37,950 nt of DNA, from the NCBI GenBank assembly GCA_905182985.1, contig CAJJDN010000080.1, positions 388,250 through 426,199 on the forward strand, written 5' to 3'. Below the pieces are notes generated by a model. That model made no database searches. It worked only from the letters and a program-made list of their open reading frames with translations, and had not been told where the DNA came from. Below are positions 35,253 through 37,950 of the stretch, in pieces. Each line of letters opens with the position of its first letter. The first letter of the stretch is position 1. Origin of the DNA: Paramecium sonneborni. Taxonomy: Eukaryota > Ciliophora > Oligohymenophorea > Peniculida > Parameciidae. A program made the translations under genes and the position numbers.

Positions 35253-37925
35253 ATGGGAAATAATTCTTGCATAGATTGTTCTAGAAGAAATAAACTTAAG
35301 GAAATAAACAATGAAATATTTGAAGGAATCTTAGAATAGGAGTGTTTACTTTGGGATATTTTTTAAAACAGATTTCGAAGGACTAAGTTCTTTGTGACAA
35401 AACCTAAGAATAATAAAATTTCTTATATATCTGATAATGGATCAATTATGCGGATGTAATCATTCATTTAATACGAAAATTAGTGAGCAAATTAGAGACC
35501 AATAACTTTAATAAAGTGAGATTCTCACAAATATAGAACAAATTAAATTCCTTAAATGGATAGGTCAATATGGAAATAATTAATAAAAAATTGGAAGGTG
35601 GAAAGCATTTTGGCAAGGTGAATCTTTAATTGGCATTGGAGGAATATACTCAGAAGATGGATAAAAATAAGGATAATGGAATCTATTATTCTAAAATTAC
35701 ACCAAGTAAACATAATTTTTATTTAAAAAGGGAATTTTAAGTGTGTGAAAGTGGAGAATATTTAAATGATTAGAAAATTAAATTATGGAAATATACTCTT
35801 GGAAATGAAGAAATGTTATTTTTAACTAATATATTAGTGGAGGTGGATTATATGACAATTAAGGAAAGTAAGGATAATGGATTGAATTGGCCAATAATTT
35901 TTAAGTGTAAATAAGAAAAAATTTAATGATTAGTCACAGTTAAATCACTTTAATTGGTGAATATAAAAATGGAAAGAAAGTAGGCAGATGGGATACCTAT
36001 CACCGGATGAAAAATCAACAATAATTTTAACTAATGTACAATACTATATGAATAATTTTTTTCTATTTTAGTGGTGGCGGAACTTATGATATTTAAGAAG
36101 GAAGTAATTCTTTTAAAATAGGAATATGGAAAGAGCCTAGTGAGGGATTTCATAGGTATGTTTTTCATTTAAATTAAATATTTTAGTCGGAATAAAGTCA
36201 TGTACGAAGGATAATATAAAAATGGTATCAAAGTGGGAAGATGGGAAATTTAAATGATTCAAGATACTGGAATGATGATGAAAATGTAAGTATATTTCTT
36301 TTAATTTTTTTTTCTCAAATAAGTGGTGGTGGAGAATATGATGATAAGTAAGAAGCCAATAATCATCTTAGTATGAAATAGGGTAAATGGCTTGAGTTGA
36401 ATGATTTGCTTCAAATGTACATTAAATTATTATGATTAGTTCGAGTCAAGTCATTTATTAAGGTGAATATAAAAATGGTTTAAAAATTGGTAGATGGGAA
36501 ATCTACTGGAAGGATGATGATGATGGTTCTTTTAATTTGATGTAAATATTATGATTAACATTTATTTTTTATAAAATAGTGCTGGTGGATTGTATAAACC
36601 AAAGTTAGATGATTAATTTTCTGGTGATATTAAATAAGGCAGATGGGTTGAATTAAGTGAGGGATTTAGGAAGTATTTTTGATTTATTCTTAATTTTAAT
36701 TAGTTCAAGTTAAATCACTTGGAAGGGTGTTTATCAGAATAATAATAAAGTTGGTAGATGGGATATAAGTTTTCAATGGGAAAATTAGTAAATTATAAAT
36801 TTTAAATCTTTATTAGTGGAGGAGGATCTTATAATGAAGTTGATGCTGAGTTGATAGTCAAAGTTGGAAAATGGTTTGAATTAAGTGATTAGTTTTCTAA
36901 GTTTTAAATATTGTCTATTCTCTAATTGCTAGAAAACATTTAGTCGTTCATAAAGGAGCATATAAAAACGGTAAAAAAGTTGGTAGATGGAATGCTTTTT
37001 GGAGTTCATAAATGATGTAGAATTATATTATAAAAATATTTTTACAAGTGGTGCTGGATGCTATGATGAACAAGGTAATGGCATTAAGATTGGGAAATGG
37101 ATTGATTTGGATGATAGATATTTTTGTTAGAAAACAGTAATTTATAAAGGTGAATATAAAAATGGTAACAAAATTGGTAGATGGAATGCTTTTTGGATTT
37201 CAGGATTTGAAATGTAGATATAAATTACATAATTATATTTATAGAGGTGGGGGATGCTATAATAAACAAGGAGATGGCATTAAGATTGGGAAATGGATTG
37301 ATTTGGATGATAGATTTTATAGTTTGAAATAAGTAACTTATCATGGTGAATATAAAAATGGCAACAAAGTTGGTAGATGGAATACTTTTTGGAATTCAAG
37401 AATGTATGTGTAGAATTATTTATAAAATTGTTTATAGTAATACTTGGTGCTGTTATGATGGTAGAGAGATTACTCATGGTGCTTCCAAAAAAATGTATAA
37501 TTAAATTTTGTAATTATTTTTATAGAGGAGGTGGATGTTATGATGATCAAGGGGATGGAATTAAGATTAGGAAATGGATTGATTTGGATGACGAATTTGA
37601 TAAATTGAAATCAATAATATATTCTGGTGAATATAAAAATGGCAAAAAGGTAGGGATATGGGAGATTTTATACTTCGATGATTATAAGAAAAATCCTTAA
37701 TTATTGTAATAAATATGATAATAGAATTTTAATAGTGGTGGCGGATCTTATGATGAAAATGGTAACGGCTTTAAAATTGGAAAGTGGATTGATTGGATTG
37801 AATTTGGAAAAAATTATGAAGGATTTATAACTTATCATGGTAACTATAAAAATGGGAAAAAAGTTGGAACATGGAATGTATTTAATGAATTTGGGTTAGT
37901 AGATATAATTTAATATTAAAATTGA
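35253..37925 (+). CDS. MORN-like repeat protein (GEYKNGKKVGRW / IGGGxYD units), 717 aa, 17 introns
   Basis: Introns are 35456-35483, 35706-35730, 35815-35837, 35907-35933, 36036-36071, 36156-36186, 36286-36323, 36417-36439, 36542-36579, 36673-36703, 36788-36816, 36901-36932, 37017-37048, 37214-37244, 37404-37437, 37495-37525 and 37706-37735. Removing all 17 leaves exactly 718 codons ending in TGA. The N-terminus MGNNSCIDC fits an N-myristoylation/acylation signal, suggesting membrane anchoring (inference). After ~100 residues the protein is an alternation of two motifs: about eleven A units (YxGEYKNGKKVGRWD, e.g. near 35960, 37155, 37350, 37625) and about ten B units (IGGGxYDxxGxGIKIGKWIDL). 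They resemble MORN / YwqK-type repeats, which are known as membrane- or protein-binding scaffolds. No catalytic motif is seen. Most introns sit at one of two fixed points in the repeat: the Ile codon before GGG, and just before the A motif. The unit at 37438-37494 is irregular. A large Paramecium family with this repeat is known to me; the function is not. Confidence 0.93.
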
Positions 37926-37950
37926 AAAAAATAAATATTTCATAATAATT

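Noticed and set aside
37280..37477. Minus-strand 65-aa frame opposite the repeat gene
   Set aside because: The plus strand here encodes repeat units with matching introns; the minus frame has no motif.
37377..37700. Plus-strand unspliced 107-aa frame as a separate gene
   Set aside because: It reads straight through two introns (37404-37437, 37495-37525). Its conserved second half is part of the 717-aa repeat protein.
1..37950. CRISPR array, insertion sequence, bacterial operon or phage origin
   Set aside because: The genetic code, spliceosomal micro-introns and protein families are ciliate. No regularly spaced repeats, transposase or Shine-Dalgarno sites are seen.

Overview
The window reads as nuclear DNA of a Paramecium-type ciliate. 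The base composition is very AT-rich. TAA and TAG fall in the middle of conserved proteins where Gln fits, TGA is the only stop, and the genes are broken by tiny GT..AG introns of 22-38 nt. Four protein genes can be read end to end. Three have spliced lengths that are exact multiples of three; the fourth needs one frame correction.

Layout. 1-5323 is gene-poor, with one uncertain coding trace on the minus strand. 5324-7021 (+) is a five-intron Ser/Thr protein kinase of 522 aa. 6914-7280 (the kinase 3' end and flank) recurs without visible change at 8837-9203, immediately after a single N at 8836. The 1.55 kb between the copies holds decayed coding sequence. 9204-10129 holds a possible small minus-strand ORF. 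10130-17612 (-) is a giant cysteine-rich, PSA-repeat membrane protein of about 2,490 aa with an apparent frameshift near 11,185. 17613-18462 is the shared divergent intergenic region. 18463-27084 (+) is a second giant cysteine-rich multi-spanning membrane protein, 2,831 aa with five introns. 27085-35252 is 8 kb without an intact gene; it holds decayed cysteine-rich and other coding remnants and a degenerate tRNA-like element at 30548-30619. 35253-37925 (+) is a 717-aa protein made almost entirely of GEYKNGKKVGRW / IGGGxYD repeats, with 17 introns placed in register with the repeats.

Functional reading. The two giant proteins are arranged head to head 850 bp apart. Both have a signal peptide, a very long Cys-rich ectodomain and a C-terminal bundle of membrane helices, so both probably sit at the cell surface or in alveolar or secretory membranes. 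The repeat protein starts MGNNSC and may be lipid-anchored to the inner face of a membrane. The kinase has all catalytic residues. No operon or metabolic pathway is implied. All four belong to family types that I remember as highly multiplied in Paramecium.

The low coding density, the pseudogene debris and the forked repeat at the N are unusual for a Paramecium somatic (MAC) chromosome interior, which is normally very compact. They suggest a subtelomeric or variably eliminated region, a germline contig, or a scaffolding error.
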